The position numbers and the translations under genes are program-made. The notes below the pieces were generated by a model. It saw only the letters and a program-made list of their open reading frames with translations, was not told the origin of the DNA and made no database searches. Positions 36,707 through 44,692 of a stretch of 64,000 nucleotides of DNA are shown one piece after another (within the stretch, counting starts at the first letter, position 1; the number at the start of each line of letters is the position of its first letter). Location: NCBI GenBank assembly GCA_964473255.1, contig CAYYOT010000014.1, positions 13,980 through 77,979 on the forward strand, read 5' to 3'. This stretch comes from Kuafuiihalomonas sp964473255 (lineage in GTDB: Bacteria > Myxococcota > Kuafuiibacteriia > Kuafuiibacteriales > Kuafuiibacteriaceae).

Positions 36707-38947
36707 TCAGGAGCCGATGCGGCCCAGGAAGAACTTGCTGACCGCCACCAGCGACGGACGCGGCTGCTTCTTGACGCCACCGTCGATGGTGCTGTCCGGC
36801 CAGTAGCTGGACGGATTCTTCAGGGTCGGCAGACCAAACCGGGCAAAGGTCGCGCCCGGGTGCTGGATGTTCAGGAACCACGCGCGGTTGTCCGGCGTGA
36901 ACTCGGCACCGCAGACCTCACAGTCCACCGGACCGGCCACGAACTGCCGCAGGAACCCGCGAGCCTTGCCCTCCGTCGGGACCGCGAAGCCACCGTTGTT
37001 GTCGCCTCGGGGCTGACTGCCGTCGGTGACGATCCAAAGATTGCCCCTATTATCGAAACCGATGTTGTCCGGAGAGCCGATGGGCGCCACCAGGTCCGGC
37101 CGGTTGAAGCCGCCAAAGTACGTGTCTTCTTGGCCCAGCGGCACGGTCCCCGGAAGCGACGTGAGGTAGTTGCCTACGGTCGAGCCCGGATCGCCACACA
37201 ACAAGAAGATCTCCCAGGTGAAGGTCGTGGCGGCGTTGTCGTCCTTGTCCTCCGTAATCTCCATGACATGACCGAAGCGGTTCGGCCCTCGGGGGTTCGG
37301 CACCGTGGGGAACGTGCCGACCGTGCGCCCTTGGAAGTCACGCGAGCCGTTCGGATCCGTGTCCTGACGACGCGTGTTGTTGGTGAGAGCCACATAGACC
37401 TTCTTGGTCTTGGGATTGGCTTCCACATCCTCCGGGCGGTCCATGGGCGTCGCTCCGAGCAGGTCCGCTGCCTTGCGGGCCTTGATCAAGACCTCGGCCT
37501 GGTCGGCAAAACCGTTGCTTTTGGTGAGCGGGCCCTGGCCCCAGACGAGCGGCAGCCATTCACCCGTACCGTCATCGTTGACCTTAGCCGCGTACAGCGT
37601 TCCGTGGTCGAGTAGCTGCAGGTGCTTGTGCCGCGGCTCCCAGGGCCGGTACTTGTCGCGGGTCACGAACTTGAAGATGTACTCCATGCGCGCGTCGTCA
37701 CCCGAATACACGACGCAGCGGTCGTCCTTGGCCAGGATCGTGGTCGCGCACTCGTGCTTGAACCGCCCGATGGCGGTCTTCTTCTTCGGCGTCGAATGCG
37801 GGTCGTACGGGTCGACCTCGACCACCCAGCCGAAGCGCAAGGCTTCTTTCGGCTCCAGGTCGACATCGAAGCGATCCTCACCGTACTCCCAGCCGCGGTT
37901 GGACTGTCCACCGGGCAGCGGCAGGCGGGCGTGCGCGTCGACGATGTTCATCTCTTCGGGGGTCGAGGCCCGCGCCTCGAACGCGCTGTAATTCCCGAAG
38001 TACTGGTCGACGTTCTCCTCGGCGCTCAAGTAGGACCCCCAGGGCGTCTGGCCACCGGCGCAGTTGTTCAAGGTTCCCAGAACCACCGTACCGGAAGGGT
38101 CCGCCGACGTCTTGAGCAGGTCGTTGCCGGCCGCGGGGCCCGTGAGCTCGATCGGGGTCTCCGCCGTGATCCGGCGGTTGAAGCGCGACCACTTGTTGTA
38201 GCCCCAGCGGCCGAAGCGCCGGCGCACACCGAACACCGAGATACCGTGGGCGGCGAGCTCGACCTTGATGAACTCGGGGTTGTTCTGCACGAAAGTGCGG
38301 ATTCGCTCCTGTGTCTCAGCCGGAGTCTCGGGGCGAGTCTCGTTGGCATCGTCGTCGACCACGATCTCCTGACCGAAGAGCGGCCAATCGGGATACTTCA
38401 TCTCCGGCTGGGTGTATTCGTGGTTGCAGCAGGCGATGCCGCGACCCGAGATCTTCGTGTTGCGAATGATCGGATAGAATTCGACGGCGTCACAGTTGTA
38501 CCCGAACTGGTTCGCTTGCGCGTAGCCGGCACCCGGCTTCAGCAGCTCACCGGCCTCGATCTTGTCGGTATCCAGGTCGGGGACGCGCGGGTTGAGCGAA
38601 TCGCCCCAGCGGATGACAACGTCATAGTAGTAGCCCCAAGGGAGCGTCAGCTGGTCGGCCGTCGAGCCAGAGATGGGCCCGAAGGTCAGGCTGTCCTTGT
38701 TCCCCTGGCCTTTGCCCTTGCCTCCGTAGCCGCGAGCCTCGGCGACGCCGGCAGCGCTGAGCACGGTGGCACCGGCCGCCCCGGCCGCACCCTTCATGAG
38801 AACGCGACGACCGAGTCGGCGCTTGAAGATGTCTTCATACGGTTCGCCCGCCGTCGGGCGGTTCTGAAGGGAGACGTCCGCCTGGTCGACCATCTCGTCC
38901 TGGTCCACCGGCGTAATCTCGAGGCTATCGTCTGTCACACCGGTCAT
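36707..38947 (-). CDS. phoX: PhoX-family alkaline phosphatase, Tat-exported
   Basis: A 746-residue PhoX (DUF839) protein, a calcium/iron-type phosphatase that scavenges phosphate from organic esters outside the membrane. Residues about 44-65 carry a Tat-like signal (RRLGRRVLMKG, then alanine/glycine-rich helix, AEARG). The family segments are readable: GIACCNHEYT, NNCAGGQTPWGSYLSAEEN, WVVEVDPYD, GRFKHECATTIL, YSGDDARMEYIFKFV, DRPEDVEANPKT, and SPDNIGFDNRGNLWIVTD. GGGGGAAG precedes the ATG. The Tat component gene tatA is on the other side of a 459-base gap. Regulation by phosphate is expected for the family, but I saw no clear Pho box. Confidence 0.92.
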   Translation of the reverse strand: MTGVTDDSLEITPVDQDEMVDQADVSLQNRPTAGEPYEDIFKRRLGRRVLMKGAAGAAGATVLSAAGVAEARGYGGKGKGQGNKDSLTFGPISGSTADQLTLPWGYYYDVVIRWGDSLNPRVPDLDTDKIEAGELLKPGAGYAQANQFGYNCDAVEFYPIIRNTKISGRGIACCNHEYTQPEMKYPDWPLFGQEIVVDDDANETRPETPAETQERIRTFVQNNPEFIKVELAAHGISVFGVRRRFGRWGYNKWSRFNRRITAETPIELTGPAAGNDLLKTSADPSGTVVLGTLNNCAGGQTPWGSYLSAEENVDQYFGNYSAFEARASTPEEMNIVDAHARLPLPGGQSNRGWEYGEDRFDVDLEPKEALRFGWVVEVDPYDPHSTPKKKTAIGRFKHECATTILAKDDRCVVYSGDDARMEYIFKFVTRDKYRPWEPRHKHLQLLDHGTLYAAKVNDDGTGEWLPLVWGQGPLTKSNGFADQAEVLIKARKAADLLGATPMDRPEDVEANPKTKKVYVALTNNTRRQDTDPNGSRDFQGRTVGTFPTVPNPRGPNRFGHVMEITEDKDDNAATTFTWEIFLLCGDPGSTVGNYLTSLPGTVPLGQEDTYFGGFNRPDLVAPIGSPDNIGFDNRGNLWIVTDGSQPRGDNNGGFAVPTEGKARGFLRQFVAGPVDCEVCGAEFTPDNRAWFLNIQHPGATFARFGLPTLKNPSSYWPDSTIDGGVKKQPRPSLVAVSKFFLGRIGS

Positions 38948-39406
38948 GGTTCTTCCCCCAACTCACTTTCGGGGCCTCGGTGGCGCTCTCGGCGCCATCG
39001 AGGCGGTTCAGCTTTTTTGGATTCACGGGCTCAGCCCGCGACGAAAGCTCCGGTCTTGGCGTTACGTGGGAATGAACCGACCGAAACATGATCGACACTC
39101 CATCGCTTGTGGCGCGACTGAAGCGCTCGAGGTCGACCCTGTAATGCTGGAGGTGCCTTCTGCACGCGCGACGAAGGACGCACGCGCCTCATTTGAAACG
39201 ACCTGCAAACGCTGCGGTGTTGCGAACGTCACAGGACTGCCTTCGCTTGGTTCGCATCGCGGAGCTGACAGCGTTCATCGTTCGCCGTCGCCGGGATCGG
39301 GACGCCCGTTCGCCTATCGACTAAGTGAACAGACCGCCGGTCCAGGATCCGCAACGGCAGAGTCTCGGGTGCGCTCGGCGGGCTCGACGTGCTACAGCGA
39401 CCCACG
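38948..39406. other. 459-base gap between phoX and tatA
   Basis: No convincing gene on either strand. It holds a 13-base inverted repeat CGGGCT-C-AGCCCG at 39026-39038, about 80 bases upstream of the phoX start, which could be an operator or part of a leader structure. Nothing else is apparent. Confidence 0.5.
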
Positions 39407-39622
39407 ATGTTTGGATTGGGTCCTTGGGAAATCGGCCTCATCGCGTGCGCCCTGCTGCTCGTCTTGGGACCAAAGCGCTTGCCCGAGCTGGCGAAGGGTC
39501 TCGGCAAGGGGCTGCGGGAGTTTCGACAGGCGAGCACGGAACTCGTCGAGGAAGACGACGCCGCGCCCCGGATGGCCGCGTCGACCACGCCGACCGGCGA
39601 ACCGACGAACAAGTCGAGTTAA
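39407..39622 (+). CDS. tatA: Sec-independent translocase protein TatA/TatE
   Basis: A 71-residue inner-membrane protein. MFGLGPWEIGLIACALLLVL is the single N-terminal helix, followed by the hinge GPKRLPELAKGLGKG and the amphipathic helix LREFRQAS, then an acidic tail. This is the pore-forming TatA-type component. Only tatA is here; no tatB or tatC is nearby. Proximity to the Tat substrate PhoX is suggestive. Confidence 0.93.
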   Translation: MFGLGPWEIGLIACALLLVLGPKRLPELAKGLGKGLREFRQASTELVEEDDAAPRMAASTTPTGEPTNKSS

Positions 39623-39710
39623 CGCTCCGGCACCCGTCGCCCTCGAGCGGGCTCGTCTATCGGAAACCAGCAGGCCGTGACCGTCCGTGCTAGCCTGCGT
39701 CGAACGAACG

Positions 39711-40337
39711 ATGCGGACCCTCGAGCTTCGTCCTCTCCAGTTCTTTCGGGCTTTTGCCCGAGTTCACGGGATCGACGCCCTCCCTTTCGGCGCCGTACCG
39801 CCCCAAAGATGGACGACGATGATCCATACCTGGCGGGTGGAGGGGCTGATCATCCGCACCGAAGAGGCGAAAGTACGGGTTCTGCTCGGACCGGCCAGCT
39901 TCGAGCACATCGTCGTGGCGGCCGAAGCGGCGGCAAAGCTTCGGAGCGACGAGATCGAAGATGTTCTCGACATCACCGAGAAGCTGGAGGCTCAGTCAGT
40001 GGGGGAAGCCGACACCGACAGCACGCCCCTGCCGGCGGCCAGCATGATGCGGCTCGTCGCCAACGCGCTGGCCATGTTCAACCGCCCCGACCTCGAGCCC
40101 CATCAGCTCCTCGGCATCGAGCCGCACGCCGGCGACGCGGAGGCCGATGAGGCCTATCGATCGATGGTCCACTCGTTTCGCCTGAAGACCCAGCACGACG
40201 ATCCGGAGGTCCGGGAGCTCGCGGAAGAGCTGCACGAACGCCTGAAGGAGACGGTGGCCCTCTTCAAGGAGCCGGAGGTCTCCGAGATCACGGACTCACT
40301 GCTCAGCGGCGAAGAGCTCGATGCCACGGGCCAGTAG
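39711..40337 (+). CDS. Unknown protein with J-like C-terminal segment
   Basis: A 208-residue soluble protein I do not recognise. The N-terminus (RPLQFFRAFARVHGIDALPF) has a winged-helix look: IHTWRVEGLIIRTEEAKVRV. The middle is helical and acidic. From about residue 120 (LVANALAMFNRPDLEPHQLLGI) to the end, the segment ADEAYRSMVHSFRLKTQHDDPEVRELAEEL has the shape of a J-domain (helices with a Y..L..F. pattern and a DPE loop) but lacks HPD. The start is ATG 39711. It sits 88 bases behind tatA and convergent with the glycosyltransferase. No function assigned. Confidence 0.6.
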   Translation: MRTLELRPLQFFRAFARVHGIDALPFGAVPPQRWTTMIHTWRVEGLIIRTEEAKVRVLLGPASFEHIVVAAEAAAKLRSDEIEDVLDITEKLEAQSVGEADTDSTPLPAASMMRLVANALAMFNRPDLEPHQLLGIEPHAGDAEADEAYRSMVHSFRLKTQHDDPEVRELAEELHERLKETVALFKEPEVSEITDSLLSGEELDATGQ

Positions 40338-40347
40338 CGACGGTGTC

Positions 40348-41439
40348 TCAGGCCGCGGTCGCGGCTGGGAGCTGGCGCCTCGCCGAAAGCTCTTCGAACC
40401 AGTCCTCCAGCCGCTCGATGGCGGCGGCCCGACCGTTCTTCGCGTGCTCGCGGGTCGCGGCCACGTACCGCTCCCGGTTGTCGAGAAAGCTCCGAATGAG
40501 TGTCGCGTCGAGCGCATCGAATGACGTGGCCAGCCCGATACCCATCCGCTGTACCGCCGCCGCATTCATCCGCTGCTCGACCGTCCCTTCCGGCATCACC
40601 ATCAGGGGCTTACCGAGGTACATCGCTTCGCCGACCAGCTGATTGCCGGCGGTGCTCAGGACGGCCTGACACGACGCGAGGTCCTCGAGGAAGCCGGAGC
40701 GATTGGGCTCGCTCAAGCAGATCCGACCCCGCTCGCCCCCGAGCCCCGGCCCGTACACCTTGACCGGGACACCGCAGGTTCCGAGCGCCTGCTCGATGCG
40801 CGGCGTCCACTGATGGATCCCCATGTTGAGGTAGGCGAGCAGGTGCGGTCCGAGTGACGGACGCAGCGCAGCGACGTCGTCTCCCACCATGGCCCCCACG
40901 ACGCCCACGTCACCGGAGCTGGGATCCGCATCGTAAAAGCTCGACACCAAGACCTTTTCCGGTGCCCCCATCAGCGTGCGGTACAGCGTCCGGTCCAGGA
41001 GACTGGCCAGTCGGTCTCCGATGGGCATGGGGACCTTGCAGTAGATCATCACTCCGAAGTGGTCGAAACCGATGCGCGGGATGCCGAGAGCCAGGGCAGC
41101 ACGATGCGTCCAGGCTTCGGCATCCGAGATCACCACGTCCGGAGCGAATCGTTTCAGCGTCGACGCGACGCGAGCGAACTGCGGGCCGCGGAAGAACAGG
41201 TCCCAGAGCTTCGGGACGTTTTGACGGAGCGTGTCGAGCTTCGAGATGCTGCCGGGCTTTCCGTAGGAGAACCCGAGAGTCGGGATCTCGTGCACGTCGA
41301 AGCGACCTTCGAGGGCCTCGTAAGCATCACCCCCGGCGAGAATGAGGACGTCGTGGTTCTCATGCAGATGGGTGAGGATCGAAGCCGCGCGCGTCGCGTG
41401 CCCTCGCGTGTATCCGTGGACCCCGTAGGCAATTCGCAT
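40348..41439 (-). CDS. Glycosyltransferase, GT1/MurG-like
   Basis: A 363-residue GT-B glycosyltransferase. It opens with MRIAYGVHGYTRGHATRAAS, where GYTRGHATR is the glycine-histidine donor/acceptor loop typical of MurG-like enzymes. The C-terminal donor site contains STAGNQLVGEAMYLGKPLMV followed by MPEGTVEQRMNAAAV. No membrane segment is seen. It is divergent from a DegT-type aminotransferase, 171 bases away; both probably feed surface glycan or glycolipid synthesis. Sugar and acceptor are unknown. Confidence 0.85.
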   Translation of the reverse strand: MRIAYGVHGYTRGHATRAASILTHLHENHDVLILAGGDAYEALEGRFDVHEIPTLGFSYGKPGSISKLDTLRQNVPKLWDLFFRGPQFARVASTLKRFAPDVVISDAEAWTHRAALALGIPRIGFDHFGVMIYCKVPMPIGDRLASLLDRTLYRTLMGAPEKVLVSSFYDADPSSGDVGVVGAMVGDDVAALRPSLGPHLLAYLNMGIHQWTPRIEQALGTCGVPVKVYGPGLGGERGRICLSEPNRSGFLEDLASCQAVLSTAGNQLVGEAMYLGKPLMVMPEGTVEQRMNAAAVQRMGIGLATSFDALDATLIRSFLDNRERYVAATREHAKNGRAAAIERLEDWFEELSARRQLPAATAA

Positions 41440-41610
41440 ATGTTCTCCTCTGGCCGCCGGGGTTGCCCCTCAGTGCGATGCCGAGGGGACTAAAAGGGAA
41501 AACCGAAGGCAACATGATGGTTGGACGGTAACAAACCGGTGTCGAACGCCGCCGCAGGCTGCTAAAGGGATGCGCCGTCGGGGCCAAGAGGCTCCGAGAA
41601 GGAGTCTCGC

Positions 41611-42801
41611 ATGCCCGGTCCTGGTTCCTATCTCGTTGGATCCGAAGAGGAAAAAGAGATCCTCGAAGTCATCCGCTCCGGTCACCTGTACCGATACGGT
41701 GACCCGGAAGATCCTCGTTTTCGGCAGAAGGTCATGACCCTCGAGCGCGATTTCGCCCGGTTCGTCGGGGTCGAGCATGCCCTAGCCGTGAACTCGGGCA
41801 CGGCGGCCCTGTGGATCTCCATGATGTCCATGGGGATCGGGGAAGGCGACGAGGTGATCGTCCCCGCCTACACCTACGTCGCCACGTATACCGCCGTCCT
41901 CTTCACTGGAGCCACACCCGTCTTGGCCGAGGTGGACGACAGCCTGAACCTGGATTCCGCAGATGTGGAAGCGAGGATCACGCCGAAGACAAAAGCGATC
42001 GTGCCCGTGCACATGCTGGGCAATCCGGTGCGCATGGAGCCGATCCTAGACCTCGCAGAACGACGTGGCCTGATCGTCATCGAGGACTGCGCTCAGGCTG
42101 CTGGCGCCCGCTACAAGGGGCGCTCGGTGGGGAGCTTCGGCAGCATGGGTGGGTTCTCACTCAACTTCTTCAAGACGTTCACCGCGGGCGACGGCGGTCT
42201 CATCGCTACCGATGATCCGGACCTGTACGAGAGAGCGTTCGGCTTTCACGACCAGGGCCACCGCCCGCTGCGCACGGGTGTGGAGGTCGGGCGTCGCGAG
42301 GTGATCGGAATGAACTTCCGAATCAATGAGCTGACCGGTGCGGTCGCCCTGGCGCAGCTCCGCAAGCTCGACGCCATCACGTCGACGTTGCGCGCCAAGA
42401 AGGCCAAGCTCAAAGCCATGCTGCAAGACCTTCGAGGCGTGAGCTTCCGCAGCATCGGCGATCCGGAGGGTGAGTGCGGAACGCTGCTTGTCCTGTATTT
42501 GGAGGATGAGGAGCGTACGCGGCGAGTCGCGGCGCGCCTGGGCACGAAGCCGCTTCAGGAGAGCGGCTGGCACGTTTACTCCAACATGGAGCACATTCAA
42601 AAAGCCTTGAAGGACCGAGGATTCGACATCAGCCTCGGCGCTTTTCCGCGCACCGATGACCTCCTGTCCCGAGCGATCAACCTCAGTGTTGGCGTGGTGG
42701 ACGGTGGCCTCGGCTCAGGCTACGGAATCAACATCCGCTCGACGGACGACGAGATCGCCGCCGTCGGGCAGAGTGTCCGGGAAGCGGTAGTCAACGCTTG
42801 A
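41611..42801 (+). CDS. DegT/DnrJ/EryC1/StrS aminotransferase
   Basis: PLP-dependent sugar aminotransferase, 396 aa. It has the phosphate-loop segment AVNSGTAALWIS, PAYTYVATYTAVLFTGA, IEDCAQAAGARYKG and the PLP lysine Lys188 in SLNFFKTFTAGDGG. The family aminates nucleotide-linked 3- or 4-keto sugars for polysaccharide or antibiotic sugars. No partner dehydratase lies next door; the divergent glycosyltransferase is its only glycan-related neighbour. Target sugar not inferable. Confidence 0.92.
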   Translation: MPGPGSYLVGSEEEKEILEVIRSGHLYRYGDPEDPRFRQKVMTLERDFARFVGVEHALAVNSGTAALWISMMSMGIGEGDEVIVPAYTYVATYTAVLFTGATPVLAEVDDSLNLDSADVEARITPKTKAIVPVHMLGNPVRMEPILDLAERRGLIVIEDCAQAAGARYKGRSVGSFGSMGGFSLNFFKTFTAGDGGLIATDDPDLYERAFGFHDQGHRPLRTGVEVGRREVIGMNFRINELTGAVALAQLRKLDAITSTLRAKKAKLKAMLQDLRGVSFRSIGDPEGECGTLLVLYLEDEERTRRVAARLGTKPLQESGWHVYSNMEHIQKALKDRGFDISLGAFPRTDDLLSRAINLSVGVVDGGLGSGYGINIRSTDDEIAAVGQSVREAVVNA

Positions 42802-42813
42802 TTGAACCAGGCC

Positions 42814-43461
42814 TCAGGCCGTGGTGGCTACCTTTGGGTTCAGGATGATGCGGTTGCCTTGCCGCTTGAAGAGGTCGGGCGAGGTCTCCTTCCACTCGCG
42901 GAGACGGTACTGTATCTTGCGTACGCTGATCCCGAGCATCTTCGCGGCTTTCCCCGTGCTTCCGTTCGCCGCTTCCAGCGACCGTAGGATGGCGATCTTC
43001 TCGATCTCACCCAAAGTCGCGCCGGGGATGGTGAGTTCACCCAGACCTTGACTATTCTTGAGCCGACGAACCTCGTTGAGCACGTGCTGATGCTCCAACT
43101 CATGGCGCACGACCTGCAAGAGAGCTTGCGGAAGGACGGGTTCGACCAAGAAGCCCGAAGCTCCAAGCTCCATGGCTGCCGCCGCGTCCGCCATTTGGTG
43201 CGGGCCGACGACCGGCAAAATGATCAGATCGGGATCCACGACCCGGGCGGCCTCGATGACCGAGGTGCGTCGACCGGGCTCGGGGTCGAGGTCGGTGATG
43301 AGGACATCCGGCCCCCAGTCACGTATGCGCCGCTCGTACTGCGCACGGTCTCGCGTACTCTCCACGACAAAGCCATTTTCGACGAGCTGGGCCGTCCACG
43401 CCGCCGGTTGCGTGCGATGGGCCACCAAGATTCGCGTCCTGGCGTTCGAGTTCATGAACAC
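42814..43461 (-). CDS. Fis-type regulator with degenerate receiver domain
   Basis: A 215-residue protein with a receiver-like N-terminal domain and a C-terminal Fis HTH (TLGEIEKIAILRSLEAANGS, TGKAAKMLGISVRKIQYRLR). The receiver keeps Asp57 (DVLITDLDPEPG), but the acidic pair is replaced (ILVAHRT instead of ILxVDD) and the switch lysine is Glu107 in FLVEPV, so normal phosphorylation is unlikely. There is no AAA+ domain between them, the ActR/RegA-like layout. A second ATG at 43455 is possible. The partner kinase, if any, is not adjacent. It is divergent from the RlmN-like gene across 229 bases that hold nothing else obvious. Confidence 0.87.
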   Translation of the reverse strand: MFMNSNARTRILVAHRTQPAAWTAQLVENGFVVESTRDRAQYERRIRDWGPDVLITDLDPEPGRRTSVIEAARVVDPDLIILPVVGPHQMADAAAAMELGASGFLVEPVLPQALLQVVRHELEHQHVLNEVRRLKNSQGLGELTIPGATLGEIEKIAILRSLEAANGSTGKAAKMLGISVRKIQYRLREWKETSPDLFKRQGNRIILNPKVATTA

Positions 43462-43690
43462 ACCCTCCTTGGGGGCCGCCGCCGTTCTCTGACCGATCGG
43501 CCGCCCCCACGAGCCGATCTGGTCGAATTTCTCTCGTCGCTCGGGGTCGGTCGTAGGCGCGAAAAGCTCACCACCTTTATCCGACCCAAGGGCGATGATT
43601 CCGCGATCCTAGACGTTCAATTCGACAAAGTCGACCGCGATAACAAATTCTGTCGCTTTTCTGGGCACAGAACTGCGAAGGATTTCATCA

Positions 43691-44692
43691 TTGCGACGCC
43701 CTTCTGAACGCGGCTTCTTCGCTTTGACGCGTTCGGACCTCATGGCGCGTGGCGTCGAGCCCGGGCTCATCCGCCAAAAGTGCGGGGAGCTGCTCGCTCG
43801 AGGTGTCGATTTAGACGGTTCGAGGAACGTAAATGATTCGTCCTGGGGCGGATGTGCAGAGGTTCTCACACGTTCGCACGACGGCACGGTCAAGGCGCTG
43901 GTCGACTTCGGCCATGGCCGAAAGGTGGAGACGGTCATGATCCCCGGCGACGAACGCTCGACGGCCTGTATCTCGGTTCAGGTCGGCTGCCGTCGTGCCT
44001 GTCGCTTCTGTGCGACGGGCCGGATGGGTCTCCGCGCCAACCTCGAGAGCGGCGAGATCGTGGCGCAGGTGGCCGTTGCCGCGAGAATGGCCTACGCGGC
44101 GGGGGCGCCTCCCTTGCGCAACGTAGTCCTCATGGGGATGGGAGAGCCGCTCGACAACGCCCGCCGAGTGGGTCGAGCGCTCGACATCCTCACCGACGCC
44201 GGCGGATGGGCCATGGCCCCTCGGCACATCACGGTGAGCACGGTAGCCCCCTCGGCGCGCGCGATCGACCTCGTTCGGCGCTGGCCGTGCCAGCTGGCCT
44301 GGTCGCTTCACGCCGCGGACGATGCGCTCCGGCGCCGGCTCATCCCTACGGCACGAACCTCGGTCCACGCGCTGGCCGCAGCGTTTCTCGAGGTTGTTGC
44401 ATCACGGAACAAGCGCCTGCTCGTAGAGCTGACCCTCCTCGACGGCGTCAACGATGACCTCGCGGCGGCTGACTCGGCCGCCAACCTGTTCCGCGGATCG
44501 GAGCGTCGCGTTCGTTTCAATCTCCTGCCCTGCAACCCGACGGATTCACCGTATCGACCGAGCCCGCCCCCGACGGTACGGGCGTTTGCGCTACGGCTCC
44601 GCGAGCGCGGCTATTTTGCCATGGTGCGGCGGCCGCGGGGCCAGGACCAAGCCGCAGCGTGCGGCCAGCTCGTGACACTCGTTCGCCGATGA
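43691..44692 (+). CDS. RlmN-family radical SAM methyltransferase paralogue
   Basis: Radical-SAM enzyme of the RlmN/Cfr group, 333 aa. The cluster motif is C100-RRA-C104-RF-C107-ATG in SVQVGCRRACRFCATG. Cys93 lies seven residues earlier, equivalent to RlmN Cys118, and Cys324 in QAAACGQL corresponds to the methyl-carrying cysteine. MGMGEPLDNARRV and HITVSTVAP bind SAM. It is shorter at the N-terminus than usual RlmN (about 350-390 aa). AAGGA eight bases before the TTG supports 43691. The stop overlaps the next gene by four bases. Standard RlmN methylates 23S rRNA A2503 and tRNA A37; whether this is the main or a divergent copy is unknown. Confidence 0.88.
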   Translation: MRRPSERGFFALTRSDLMARGVEPGLIRQKCGELLARGVDLDGSRNVNDSSWGGCAEVLTRSHDGTVKALVDFGHGRKVETVMIPGDERSTACISVQVGCRRACRFCATGRMGLRANLESGEIVAQVAVAARMAYAAGAPPLRNVVLMGMGEPLDNARRVGRALDILTDAGGWAMAPRHITVSTVAPSARAIDLVRRWPCQLAWSLHAADDALRRRLIPTARTSVHALAAAFLEVVASRNKRLLVELTLLDGVNDDLAAADSAANLFRGSERRVRFNLLPCNPTDSPYRPSPPPTVRAFALRLRERGYFAMVRRPRGQDQAAACGQLVTLVRR

